Shown piece by piece: positions 50,705-59,535 of a stretch of 64,000 nucleotides of DNA; the first letter of the stretch is position 1; each line of letters starts with the position of its first letter. The translations under genes and the position numbers were made by a program. The stretch lies in the NCBI RefSeq assembly GCF_000312665.1, contig NZ_HF536772.1, forward strand, positions 2,425,554 to 2,489,553, given 5' to 3'. Below the pieces are notes generated by a model that did no database searches, was not told the origin of the DNA, and saw only the letters and a list, made by a program, of their open reading frames with translations. The stretch comes from Rhizobium mesoamericanum STM3625. GTDB taxonomy: Bacteria; Pseudomonadota; Alphaproteobacteria; Rhizobiales; Rhizobiaceae.

Positions 50705-53548
50705 ATGCTCGACAAGACCTACGATTCCGCTGCCGTTGAACCGAAAATCGCTGCGAAATGGGATGAGGCGGACGCCTTCCGCGCGGGCGCCAATGCCAAG
50801 CCGGGCGCCGAGACCTTCACCATCGTGATCCCGCCGCCGAATGTGACTGGCTCGCTGCACATGGGGCACGCGCTGAATAACACGCTGCAGGACATCATGG
50901 TCCGCTTCGAGCGCATGCGTGGCAAGGATGTGCTCTGGCAGCCAGGCATGGACCATGCCGGTATCGCCACGCAGATGGTCGTCGAGCGCAAGCTGATGGA
51001 ACAGCAGCTGCCGGGTCGCCGCGATATGGGGCGCGAAGCCTTCATTGAGAAGGTCTGGGAATGGAAGGCGGAATCGGGCGGCCTCATCTTCAATCAGCTG
51101 AAGCGCCTCGGCGCCTCCTGCGATTGGTCGCGCGAGCGCTTCACCATGGACGACGGTCTCTCCGCTGCAGTTCTCGAAGTCTTTGTAAGCCTTTACAAGG
51201 AAGGCCTGATCTATCGCGACAAACGCTTGGTCAATTGGGATCCGAAGCTTTTGACGGCGATCTCCGACATTGAGGTCGAGCAACACGAGGTCAACGGAAA
51301 CCTCTGGTACTTCCGCTATCCGCTGGAACCTGGCGTCACCTATCAGCATCCCGTGGCCTTTGACGACGAGGGCAAGGCGACGGAATGGGAAACGCGCGAC
51401 TATATCGTCGTTGCGACCACTCGCCCGGAGACGATGCTCGGCGACACCGGCGTTGCCGTCAACCCGAAGGATGAGCGCTACAAGCCGCTCGTCGGCAAGC
51501 ATGTGATCCTGCCGATCGTCGGCCGCCGCATTCCGATCGTCGCTGACGATTATCCGGATCCGACTGCCGGCACCGGCGCCGTCAAGATGACACCGGCGCA
51601 TGATTTCAACGATTTTGACGTCGGCAAGCGCGCCGGCTTGCGTATCGTCAATGTACTTACGGCCGACGCGCGGATTACGCTTAAGGACAACGAGGATTTC
51701 CTGGAAGGCATTCCGGATGCTGCAGCGTTGCACGGCGCCTGGGACGAACTCGAAGGCAAGGATCGTTTCGAGGCACGCAAGATCATCGTCCGCATCTTTG
51801 AAGAAGGTGGGCTTCTCGACAAGGTCGAACCGCACAAGCATATGGTTCCGCATGGCGACCGTGGCGGCGTTCCGATTGAGCCGCGCCTGACGGAGCAGTG
51901 GTACGTCGACGCCAAGACGCTCGCAGCACCGGCGATCGCTTCCGTTCGCGAAGGCCGCACCAAGCTCGTTCCGCGCAGCTGGGACAAGACCTATTTCGAA
52001 TGGATGGAAAACATCCAGCCCTGGTGCGTCTCGCGCCAGCTCTGGTGGGGTCATCAGATTCCGGCGTGGTACGGCCCGGATGGTCAGGTCTTCGTCGAAA
52101 AGACCGAGGAAGAAGCCCTGCAGGCGGCAATCCAGCATTACCTGTCGCACGAAGGCCCAATGAAGGCCTATGTCGAAGATTTGCTCGAAAACTTCAAGCC
52201 GGGTGAAATCCTGACGCGAGACGAAGACGTCCTCGACACATGGTTCTCGTCCGCGCTTTGGCCGTTTTCGACGCTCGGCTGGCCCGACAAGACGCCGGAA
52301 CTGGAACGCTACTATCCGACTAACGTTCTGGTTACCGGCTTCGACATCATCTTCTTCTGGGTTGCCCGCATGATGATGATGGGCCTCCATTTCATGAAGG
52401 ATGAGGACGGCGTTCCGGTCGAGCCCTTCAACACGGTCTACGTTCACGCGCTGGTTCGCGACAAGAACGGCCAGAAGATGTCGAAGTCCAAGGGCAACGT
52501 CATCGATCCGCTGGAACTGATCGACGAATACGGCGCCGACGCCTTGCGCTTCACGCTGGCGATCATGGCAGCGCAGGGTCGTGACGTTAAGCTCGATCCG
52601 GCGCGTATCGCCGGCTATCGCAATTTCGGCACCAAACTCTGGAATGCGACGCGCTTTGCCGAGATGAACGGCGCCCAGAGCGATCCGCATTTCGTGCCCG
52701 AGGCCGCCGAGCTGACAATCAACCGCTGGATTCTAACGGAGCTTGCCCGTACGGAACGTGACGTAACGGAAGCCCTCGAATCCTACCGTTTCAACGATGC
52801 GGCGGGGGCGCTCTATCGCTTCGTCTGGAACCAGGTCTGCGACTGGTACCTCGAGCTGCTGAAGCCGGTCTTCAACAGCACGGACGACGGCGCAAAGAAG
52901 GAGGCGCAGGCTTGCGCCGCCTATATCCTGGAGGAAATCTATAAGCTCCTGCATCCCTTCATGCCGTTCATGACAGAAGAGCTCTGGGCGCACACCGCAG
53001 GCGAGGGCATTGAGCGCGACACGCTGGTCTGTCATGCCGAGTGGCCGGCGCCGTCTTATGCCGATGATGCTGCTGCCGATGAAATCAACTGGCTGATCGA
53101 TCTCGTTTCGGGCATCCGGTCGGTTCGTGCCGAAATGAACGTGCCGCCATCGGCAGTTGCGCCGCTGGTTGTCGTCGGTGCCAATAGCCTGACGCGCGAA
53201 CGGCTGGTCCGCCATGATGCAGCCATCAAACGCCTCGCGCGCGTCGACGGCATTTCACTCGCCAGCGAGGCGCCGAAGGGTGCCGCGCAGATCATCGTCG
53301 CGGAAGCGACCGTCTGCCTGCCGCTCGGCACGCTGATCGATCTTGGTGCGGAAAAGGCGCGGCTCGAAAAGGCAATCGCCAAGACCGATGGCGAAATCGC
53401 GCGCATCAACGGCAAGCTCTCGAACGAGAAGTTCGTCGCCAACGCAAACCCCGAGGTAGTCGCCGCCGAGCGTGATCGCCTGGAGGAACTGCAGGGCCAG
53501 ATCGCGAGCTTGCGGGTTGCACTGTCACGTGTATCCGAGGTCGCGTAA
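50705..53548 (+). CDS. valS: Valyl-tRNA synthetase
   Basis: A 947-residue class I synthetase charging tRNA-Val. The HIGH motif is HMGH at residues 52-55 (after PPPNVTGSL) and the KMSKS loop at 591-595. Between them lies the editing domain (with ATTRPETMLGDTGVAVNP and MTPAHDFNDFDVG). The C terminus is the usual coiled coil (EKARLEKAIAKTDGEIARINGKL...). All parts are intact. It lies between two strong terminators and so is its own transcript. Confidence 0.98.
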   Translation: MLDKTYDSAAVEPKIAAKWDEADAFRAGANAKPGAETFTIVIPPPNVTGSLHMGHALNNTLQDIMVRFERMRGKDVLWQPGMDHAGIATQMVVERKLMEQQLPGRRDMGREAFIEKVWEWKAESGGLIFNQLKRLGASCDWSRERFTMDDGLSAAVLEVFVSLYKEGLIYRDKRLVNWDPKLLTAISDIEVEQHEVNGNLWYFRYPLEPGVTYQHPVAFDDEGKATEWETRDYIVVATTRPETMLGDTGVAVNPKDERYKPLVGKHVILPIVGRRIPIVADDYPDPTAGTGAVKMTPAHDFNDFDVGKRAGLRIVNVLTADARITLKDNEDFLEGIPDAAALHGAWDELEGKDRFEARKIIVRIFEEGGLLDKVEPHKHMVPHGDRGGVPIEPRLTEQWYVDAKTLAAPAIASVREGRTKLVPRSWDKTYFEWMENIQPWCVSRQLWWGHQIPAWYGPDGQVFVEKTEEEALQAAIQHYLSHEGPMKAYVEDLLENFKPGEILTRDEDVLDTWFSSALWPFSTLGWPDKTPELERYYPTNVLVTGFDIIFFWVARMMMMGLHFMKDEDGVPVEPFNTVYVHALVRDKNGQKMSKSKGNVIDPLELIDEYGADALRFTLAIMAAQGRDVKLDPARIAGYRNFGTKLWNATRFAEMNGAQSDPHFVPEAAELTINRWILTELARTERDVTEALESYRFNDAAGALYRFVWNQVCDWYLELLKPVFNSTDDGAKKEAQACAAYILEEIYKLLHPFMPFMTEELWAHTAGEGIERDTLVCHAEWPAPSYADDAAADEINWLIDLVSGIRSVRAEMNVPPSAVAPLVVVGANSLTRERLVRHDAAIKRLARVDGISLASEAPKGAAQIIVAEATVCLPLGTLIDLGAEKARLEKAIAKTDGEIARINGKLSNEKFVANANPEVVAAERDRLEELQGQIASLRVALSRVSEVA

Positions 53549-53577
53549 AATCAACGCCTAGTAGTATGTTTTTTTAT

Positions 53578-53608
53578 GGCGCCCGATGTCGAATCGGGCG
53601 CCTTTTTT
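53578..53608 (+). terminator. Rho-independent terminator after valS
   Basis: GGCGCCCGAT and ATCGGGCGCC pair perfectly around five bases and run into six T. Confidence 0.92.
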
Positions 53609-53833
53609 CTGTTGCGGTCGCTCGTCTGATTTTCGGGGGGCTGGATTTGCCTGGGATGAGGGTGGGACGCCTTGATTCCACACGTTTTCCTGAGCCGTTT
53701 GGCGAAAAATTTGAGTGTTGTTTCCCTGTTACAGGAGAGCGCTCCCATGGAATGGTCGACCTAAATCAGATGGTTATTTTACCATGTGTGGAATTTTGTT
53801 CTAAATTGTCGAAACGTTGACGTGCCCGTCAAT

Positions 53834-53847
53834 GTTTTACGTAAAAC
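53834..53847. promoter_or_regulatory. 14-bp perfect palindrome before the fadL-like gene
   Basis: GTTTTACGTAAAAC is fully symmetric and lies about 105 bases before the likely start at 53951. In the otherwise gene-free 53609-53950 gap, it is the best operator candidate; the regulator is unknown. Confidence 0.5.
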
Positions 53848-53950
53848 TTCCGTTAGCCGAGTTTCAAATCCCGAGCCGCCACAAAGTTGCCATTTACCGG
53901 CATCGCCTGCACAGTCCGGCCGTTGCAATTGCCTGAGTGGGGGAGACACC

Positions 53951-55225
53951 TTGGCATCTCGTATGACTTCGGCCGGCGTTCTATCGCTTGCTCTAATTTC
54001 AACGCTGGCGCAGCCGTCCTTCGCGGGCGGCCTTGATCGCGGCGGCTACAATATCGATCTGCTGTTTGATCAGTCGCGTTTTTCAGCGCAAGCGGCCGTG
54101 ATTTATGTCATGCCGCAGCGCGAACTCAAGAATGTGAGGGACACGAACACGTCCATTCCTGGTGGCGGTAACCTCAATGGCAGACCCAACTCGGCGGATG
54201 AGACAGAGAACTACGCGATCCCCTATGTCGGCTTCAAGGCCGGATACGAAGATGTGGACTGCCTCTTCGACTATTCGGAACCATTCGGCGCGCATACAAA
54301 TCCTGGCATCAACTGGGCGGGCGCCAACAACAACATTGAAACCAAAATCGAGACGCACAACTACGCTACCACGTGCTCTTACAAGTTCGACGTCGGTCCC
54401 GGCCAGCTTCGCTTGATTGGCGGCGCCTTCTATCAGGAGGTGGAAGGCTTCAAGGAGCGCCTGGTTAGCACGTTACCTATAGCGTTTGGCACCGGGACGG
54501 GTGTCGGCCGGCTAGATCTCGAGGACAATGGTTGGGGATGGCGCACCGGTATCGCGTATGAAATTCCGGAATATGCGATGCGCGCCAGCCTGGTCTATAA
54601 CAGCCGTGTGAAGTACGACAACCTGAGCGGCACGGTTGACCTGACGCAGGTGACAACAGGATCGCGCGCGCCCCTGAATGTGCCGCCTTACGGACGCGTC
54701 ACCAATGTCTTTGGTGAAGCGGAAGCTCCAGATTCATTGGAGTTAAAGGTTCAAAGCGGCATCGCGCCCGACTGGCTAGCGTTTGGGTCGGTAAAATGGA
54801 CAAACTGGAGTGTGCTCCAGTCCATCTCGCTTTGCCCCACCGTCACAAAGGGCAGGGCCTGCACGCCCACCAGTGGAACCCAGCTGACGTCCCTTGATCT
54901 GCTCTATCAGGACGGTTGGACCATTAGTGGTGGCATCGGCCACAAGTTCAATGAGCAGTGGACCGGTGCTGTCAGCCTGACGTGGGATCGCGGCACCAGC
55001 CACGGCTATGGTTCGCAGACCGACACCTGGACGGTCGGGGTCGGCGCTGCCTATAACCCGAACGACAACATTGAATGGCGGGTTGCCGGCGCGCTTGGCG
55101 TACTCACGAGCGGTTCATCAGGCGTGCTCGTACAAGATGGTGTGGCCTATGGAACCGACGTCTCCTACGACTACGGCAACGATCTTGTGGCTGCTGTCTC
55201 GACCAGCATCAAGGTGAAATTCTAA
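53951..55225 (+). CDS. FadL/OmpP1/TodX-family outer membrane transporter
   Basis: A 424-residue outer-membrane beta-barrel of the FadL type, which takes up long-chain fatty acids or other hydrophobic molecules. A signal peptide (about residues 1-28, ending SFA) precedes GGLDRGGYNIDLLFD, the plug region. Later strands include PDSLELKVQSGIAPDWLAFGSVKWTNWS, a family hallmark, and the protein ends in Phe (IKVKF), as barrels do. The TTG at 53951 is the best start: GGGGGAG is 5 bases before it; the ATG at 53963 is an alternative. The frame open upstream to 53786 has no signal. Confidence 0.88.
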   Translation: MASRMTSAGVLSLALISTLAQPSFAGGLDRGGYNIDLLFDQSRFSAQAAVIYVMPQRELKNVRDTNTSIPGGGNLNGRPNSADETENYAIPYVGFKAGYEDVDCLFDYSEPFGAHTNPGINWAGANNNIETKIETHNYATTCSYKFDVGPGQLRLIGGAFYQEVEGFKERLVSTLPIAFGTGTGVGRLDLEDNGWGWRTGIAYEIPEYAMRASLVYNSRVKYDNLSGTVDLTQVTTGSRAPLNVPPYGRVTNVFGEAEAPDSLELKVQSGIAPDWLAFGSVKWTNWSVLQSISLCPTVTKGRACTPTSGTQLTSLDLLYQDGWTISGGIGHKFNEQWTGAVSLTWDRGTSHGYGSQTDTWTVGVGAAYNPNDNIEWRVAGALGVLTSGSSGVLVQDGVAYGTDVSYDYGNDLVAAVSTSIKVKF

Positions 55226-55248
55226 GTTACAAAGATGAGCCTCAGTTC

Positions 55249-55277
55249 AGCCCGGCAAAATTGCCGGGCTTTTCTTT
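55249..55277 (+). terminator. Terminator after the fadL-like gene
   Basis: AGCCCGGCAA and TTGCCGGGCT pair perfectly around AA and run into TTTCTTT. Confidence 0.88.
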
Positions 55278-55935
55278 ATGTACGGGTCGTTAAGCATGAC
55301 GTTTCCGCGTCTCGTTTTGTGACGATTCAGCAACAGTTTTTTACCAGCATTTGCGTAAGATGATCTCAGGGCCAAATTGTCCATTTCCCGCCACAAACAA
55401 GGCGCAGCGCTATAGGCGGGCGAGGGAATGACAGGCACAAGGTGCGTGTAAAAGAGTACGATGAGCGAGTTCGTAACGGGTACAGACACAATGGATGAAG
55501 CTTCCGGCAGCGCTGCCGCGGCTTGCTCCATATTCCTTGTCTCGCAAGGCGGTTCTTCCCCAGAACTTCGCTCTTACGTTGCACAACCGAGCCTCTCTTT
55601 CTTCTCCAGTTCAAATCGATCGGAGGCATCGGAATCCGCTTCCGGTAACATCGACACAGGTTTGGTCACAATTGGTGATTATCATTTTCGTGACGGCGGA
55701 AAGGCGAATAGCCGGGTCGCGGGAGTGAAGCAGACTATATCGCGGGCGGGTCTCGCCGGGCGGCGAGTGGACAGGAGCGATGCGCTTGGAATTGAGGCTC
55801 TCGATGGAGGGCGAAAGGCTGGATGCGACGCGGGCAAGGGGGCCATTGAGCCCACCGCGGGATCGCTCGCCGGGAGGAATGCATCCGAGGATCGAGAGGT
55901 CGTACGGATGGGAAGCGCGAAAGAAACCGAGTGAA
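55278..55935. other. Long leader region before exoR
   Basis: About 660 bases. One plus-strand frame of 157 codons (55461-55934) ends one base before the exoR ATG, but it is Ser/Ala/Gly-rich, has no signal, family or strong ribosome site, and could be chance. The region probably holds exoR promoters and a long untranslated leader. Confidence 0.45.
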
Positions 55936-56739
55936 ATGCTGACGTCCGAGTTCAGACCTTTCAGATTGCTGTTCGTGGGGCTTTCCATTGCCTGTTGCGC
56001 GGCAATTGCATCGCCCGCCAGCGCGTTCGACATCAAGTCAGGCGTTTCGAAGGAATCCGGTCCCTTCGATCTCTTCAAGTTCGGTTTTAAGGCCTATAAG
56101 AACGGTCAGAAGGAAGAAGCAGTCGAAGCCTATAAATACGCGGCGGAAAAGGGACATACTGGGTCACGCTGGGCGCTCGCCAATATGTATGCCGACGGCG
56201 ATGGCGTCGCACAGGACGACTTCGAAGCCTTCAAGATCTACAGCGAGATTGCGCAGCAGGGCGTCGAGCCAGGCTCTGAGGATACTGGCTTCTTCGTCAA
56301 CGCGCTTCTGTCACTTGCCAACTATTACAAGCACGGTATTCCCGGCAGCCCCGTTAAGACCGATCTCAGCCAGGCGCGCCAGCTCTACTTCCAGGTTGCG
56401 TCCACATTCGGTGTACCCGAAGCCCAGTTCCAACTGGCACAAATGATGTTGGCGGGCGAAGGCGGCAGCACCAGCGCACAGCAGGCGAAGAAGTGGCTCA
56501 ACCAGGCGCGCAAGAGCGGCCATCCAGGCGCCATGGCCGTCTTCGGCAATATCCTGTTCCAGGAAGGGCAGGCAGCCAACGGGCTTGCGCTGATGACGGC
56601 CGCTCTCGACCGTTGCAAGCCGAAGGACTGTGGCTGGATGGAGTCCCTACAGGAGCAGGCTTTCTCCGTTGCAACCGAAAGTGACCGCCGCTCGGCCATT
56701 GCGCTTTCTCACAAAATCAGTGTCAGCGGCGCTGACTGA
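55936..56739 (+). CDS. exoR: ExoR, periplasmic regulator of ExoS/ChvI
   Basis: A 267-residue periplasmic protein with a signal peptide (about residues 1-30, ending ASA before FDIKSG). Sel1-like helical repeats follow: GFKAYKNGQKEEAVEAYKYAAEKGHTGSRWALANMYADGDGVAQDD, then similar units around ASTFGVPEAQFQLAQMMLAGEGG and ARKSGHPGAMAVFGNI. It is recognisable as ExoR by near-identity over long stretches. ExoR binds the sensor ExoS and keeps the ExoS/ChvI system off; its loss causes succinoglycan overproduction and loss of motility. The ATG at 55936 matches the known N terminus although the ribosome site is weak. Confidence 0.96.
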   Translation: MLTSEFRPFRLLFVGLSIACCAAIASPASAFDIKSGVSKESGPFDLFKFGFKAYKNGQKEEAVEAYKYAAEKGHTGSRWALANMYADGDGVAQDDFEAFKIYSEIAQQGVEPGSEDTGFFVNALLSLANYYKHGIPGSPVKTDLSQARQLYFQVASTFGVPEAQFQLAQMMLAGEGGSTSAQQAKKWLNQARKSGHPGAMAVFGNILFQEGQAANGLALMTAALDRCKPKDCGWMESLQEQAFSVATESDRRSAIALSHKISVSGAD

Positions 56740-56793
56740 CGGCGCTTGAAGGAAGCTGTGCCAAGCGATCTGACGATACGGCGCACGCGAGCC

Positions 56794-57585
56794 TTAGGCT
56801 GCGAAATCGAAGTAGGCCACGACAGGCACGTGGTCCGATGGCTTTTCCCAGGCGCGGACGTGCTTCTCAATCGCCGAGGATGTCATGCGATCGGCAGCCT
56901 CGGGTGAAAGCAGCAGGTGGTCGATCCGAATGCCGTTGTTCTTCTGCCAGGCACCGGCCTGATAATCCCAAAATGAGTAGAGTTGGACGGCGTCCGTTGT
57001 GGCGCGCACGGCATCCGTCAGTCCAAGGCCCTCAAGTCGACGAAATGCCTGGCGTGTTTGCGGCAGGAACAGCGCGTCGTTCTCCCAGACCTTCGGATCG
57101 AAGCAGTCATGAGGCTCCGGTATGACGTTATAGTCGCCGGCCAGGATCAGGATTTCCTCATAGGCCAGCCGTTCGGCTGCAAATGAGCGCAGTCGCTCCA
57201 TCCAGGCGAGCTTGTAGCTATATTTCTCGGTGTCAACAGGATTGCCGTTCGGCAGGTAGAGGCAGCAGACTCGCGCGACGCGGCTGCCCGGCAGCGAAAA
57301 GACGGCTTCGAGGAAGCGAGCCTGCTCGTCGAGCGGATCGCCGGGCAGCCCGCGGCTGACTTCATCAGGCTTGGTCTTGGAAAGGATCGCAACGCCGTTG
57401 AAGCCCTTTTGGCCATGCGTCTCGACATGATAGCCCATCGCTTCGATTTCGAGCCTGGGAAAAGCCTCGTCTATCGTCTTGATCTCCTGCAGGCAGACGA
57501 TATCGGGATCGGAATCTTTCAGCCATTGCGTGAGATTGTCGATGCGCGCCTTAACGCCGTTGATGTTCCAGGTCGCGATCTTCAT
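56794..57585 (-). CDS. xthA: Exodeoxyribonuclease III family
   Basis: A 263-residue DNA-repair nuclease of the ExoIII/APE family that cuts at abasic sites. It opens KIATWNINGVKARI, with CLQEIKT (metal-binding Glu), LAGDYNVIPEPHD, and ends with SDHVPVVAYF, the catalytic Asp-His. Length is as usual. It is convergent with exoR. Confidence 0.95.
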   Translation of the reverse strand: MKIATWNINGVKARIDNLTQWLKDSDPDIVCLQEIKTIDEAFPRLEIEAMGYHVETHGQKGFNGVAILSKTKPDEVSRGLPGDPLDEQARFLEAVFSLPGSRVARVCCLYLPNGNPVDTEKYSYKLAWMERLRSFAAERLAYEEILILAGDYNVIPEPHDCFDPKVWENDALFLPQTRQAFRRLEGLGLTDAVRATTDAVQLYSFWDYQAGAWQKNNGIRIDHLLLSPEAADRMTSSAIEKHVRAWEKPSDHVPVVAYFDFAA

Positions 57586-57704
57586 GGGTGTCCTGTTCCG
57601 CTTCGTCAGTCTCTTCTATCGCGCTCCATCGAACACGGACAAGACCATAAACCGGCCGCAAGGGTTTCTTCGGCCGGTTCGATGTGGATACCTTTTAATC
57701 TGGA

Positions 57705-58037
57705 TTAGATCGAGAAGCTGGTGCCGCAGCCGCAGCTTGCGACAGCGTTCGGGTTCTTGATCTGGAAGGATTGACCAAGGAGGTTGTCGACGAAGTCGAT
57801 TTCGGATCCGGCCATATAGACCAGCGAGAGGCTGTCGATCAGCACCTTGGCGTCGTTCTTTTGAACGACGGTGTCGTCGTCCTGCGCATCGTCTGCGAGG
57901 TCGAACTTGTAGGAAAAGCCCGAACAGCCACCGCCTTCCACGGAAACGCGCAGCGCGCTCTTGCCGGGCTCGGTACCGACAATTGCCGCGATTCGTTTTG
58001 CCGCAGCATCGGAAAGGGTTACACTTACGTCCGTCAT
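57705..58037 (-). CDS. erpA: A-type iron-sulfur carrier, ErpA-like
   Basis: A 110-residue A-type carrier that hands Fe-S clusters to target enzymes. The three conserved cysteines are in GGGCSGF and the C-terminal CGCGTSF. The insert YKFDLADDAQDDDTVVQ is typical. AGGAG lies 6 bases before the ATG at 58037; the frame upstream to 58094 lacks a site. It is divergent from dgt, a usual arrangement in rhizobia. Confidence 0.92.
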   Translation of the reverse strand: MTDVSVTLSDAAAKRIAAIVGTEPGKSALRVSVEGGGCSGFSYKFDLADDAQDDDTVVQKNDAKVLIDSLSLVYMAGSEIDFVDNLLGQSFQIKNPNAVASCGCGTSFSI

Positions 58038-58250
58038 TTTTGCTCCTGCCGGGGTCAAGATCCGGAGAGAATACCTGTTGGCCGCTGTTTTCAAACGGCT
58101 GATTTTAAAGCTACTTACGCTCTATACCACGAAAGCGCAGGTTCCGGCAAAATGACTGCGAAAGCATCGCTTTGCCGTTTATGCTCTCTATAGGTATGAA
58201 GAGCGCAAGGCGGCGTCAATGGGCGGCTGCATATCGGGTAACGGTGACGA

Positions 58251-59468
58251 ATGACGATTGACAGGCAGGCATTGGGGTACGGCAACAGTGACAGGGCGGC
58301 GTATGCGGCCGATCCCTGGTCGACGCGCGGGAGGCTCTATCCCGAGGACCTCAGCCCGACCCGTTCGGATTTTCAGCGTGACCGTGACCGTATTGTTCAC
58401 ACGACGGCATTTCGCCGGCTGAAGCACAAGACGCAGGTGTTCATCGCCCAGGACGGCGATCACTACCGGACCCGCCTGACACACACCATCGAGGTTGCCC
58501 AAGTTGCTCGCGCCCTTGCCAGGGCACTGAAGCTGGATGAAGACCTCGCAGAGGGCGTGGCGCTCGTCCATGACTTCGGCCACACGCCCTTCGGTCACAC
58601 TGGCGAGGATGCGCTGCACGAGGTGCTGCTGCCCTACGGCGGCTTTGATCACAACGCCCAGTCGCTGCGCATCGTCACCAAGCTGGAGCGCCGCTATGCC
58701 GATTTTGATGGCATCAATCTGACATGGGAAAGCCTGGAAGGGCTCGTCAAGCACAATGGCCCGCTGCTGACCAAGAAGGGCGCCGGCACGCGTGGGCCGG
58801 TTCCGCAGCCTATCCTGGATTATTGCGAGATCCACGACCTGGAATTGGATACCTATGCAAGCCTTGAAGCGCAGGTCGCCGCAATCGCTGACGATATTGC
58901 CTACAACACGCATGACATCGACGACGGACTTCGCTCCGGCTATCTGACCTTCGACATGCTGGAGGAGATCCCGTTTCTGGCGGGACTGATGGCAGAAGTG
59001 CGGGAACGCTATCCGAACCTCGAGCCCAGCCGCTTTACCCACGAGATCATGCGCCGGCAGATCACGCGGATGGTCGAGGACGTCATTTCCGTCGCGCAAC
59101 AAGGTCTTTCGGTGATCAGGCCTAAGAGCCCAACGGATATTCGCCAGGCCAATCGCGTGATCGCGACATTCTCCGACAAAATGTCCGAAACCGACCGGCA
59201 GATCAAGGCGATGCTGTTCAAGCATATCTACAGGCATCCTGAGATCATGCGCATCCGCGCTGGCGCCGCGCAGATCGTGACTGATCTCTTCGGCGCCTAT
59301 ATGGCCAATCCGAAGGAGATGCAGAGCCACTATTGGGTGGATCATATCGCGGGTCTTGCCGAAGCGGCGAGGGCGCGCCATGTCGGCGATTATCTGGCGG
59401 GGATGACCGATACCTACGCGATCAGCGCTCACAGGCGTTTGTTTGACCGCACTCCGGATTTGCGATAG
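58251..59468 (+). CDS. dgt: Deoxyguanosinetriphosphate triphosphohydrolase-like
   Basis: A 405-residue HD-domain enzyme that splits dNTPs into deoxynucleosides and triphosphate. The HD metal site is seen in [15 protein letters not shown] (first His) and [17 protein letters not shown] (His-Asp), with [13 protein letters not shown] further on. The N-terminal [24 protein letters not shown] is typical of the dGTPase-like group, whose true substrate may be broader than dGTP. It is followed by argS after 67 bases, probably one operon. Confidence 0.93.
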   Translation: MTIDRQALGYGNSDRAAYAADPWSTRGRLYPEDLSPTRSDFQRDRDRIVHTTAFRRLKHKTQVFIAQDGDHYRTRLTHTIEVAQVARALARALKLDEDLAEGVALVHDFGHTPFGHTGEDALHEVLLPYGGFDHNAQSLRIVTKLERRYADFDGINLTWESLEGLVKHNGPLLTKKGAGTRGPVPQPILDYCEIHDLELDTYASLEAQVAAIADDIAYNTHDIDDGLRSGYLTFDMLEEIPFLAGLMAEVRERYPNLEPSRFTHEIMRRQITRMVEDVISVAQQGLSVIRPKSPTDIRQANRVIATFSDKMSETDRQIKAMLFKHIYRHPEIMRIRAGAAQIVTDLFGAYMANPKEMQSHYWVDHIAGLAEAARARHVGDYLAGMTDTYAISAHRRLFDRTPDLR

Positions 59469-59535
59469 GCAGCGGTCGCCCGGCCGGGACCGGACAACTG
59501 CCTTGTGGCAAAGCGCCTATGCATGGAAGAGTGCG

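Noticed and set aside
50660..52690. 676-codon minus-strand frame across valS
   Set aside because: Antisense shadow of valS, caused by high GC at third positions; no family likeness.
58188..59432. 414-codon minus-strand frame over dgt
   Set aside because: Shadow of dgt, whose HD motifs are intact on the plus strand.
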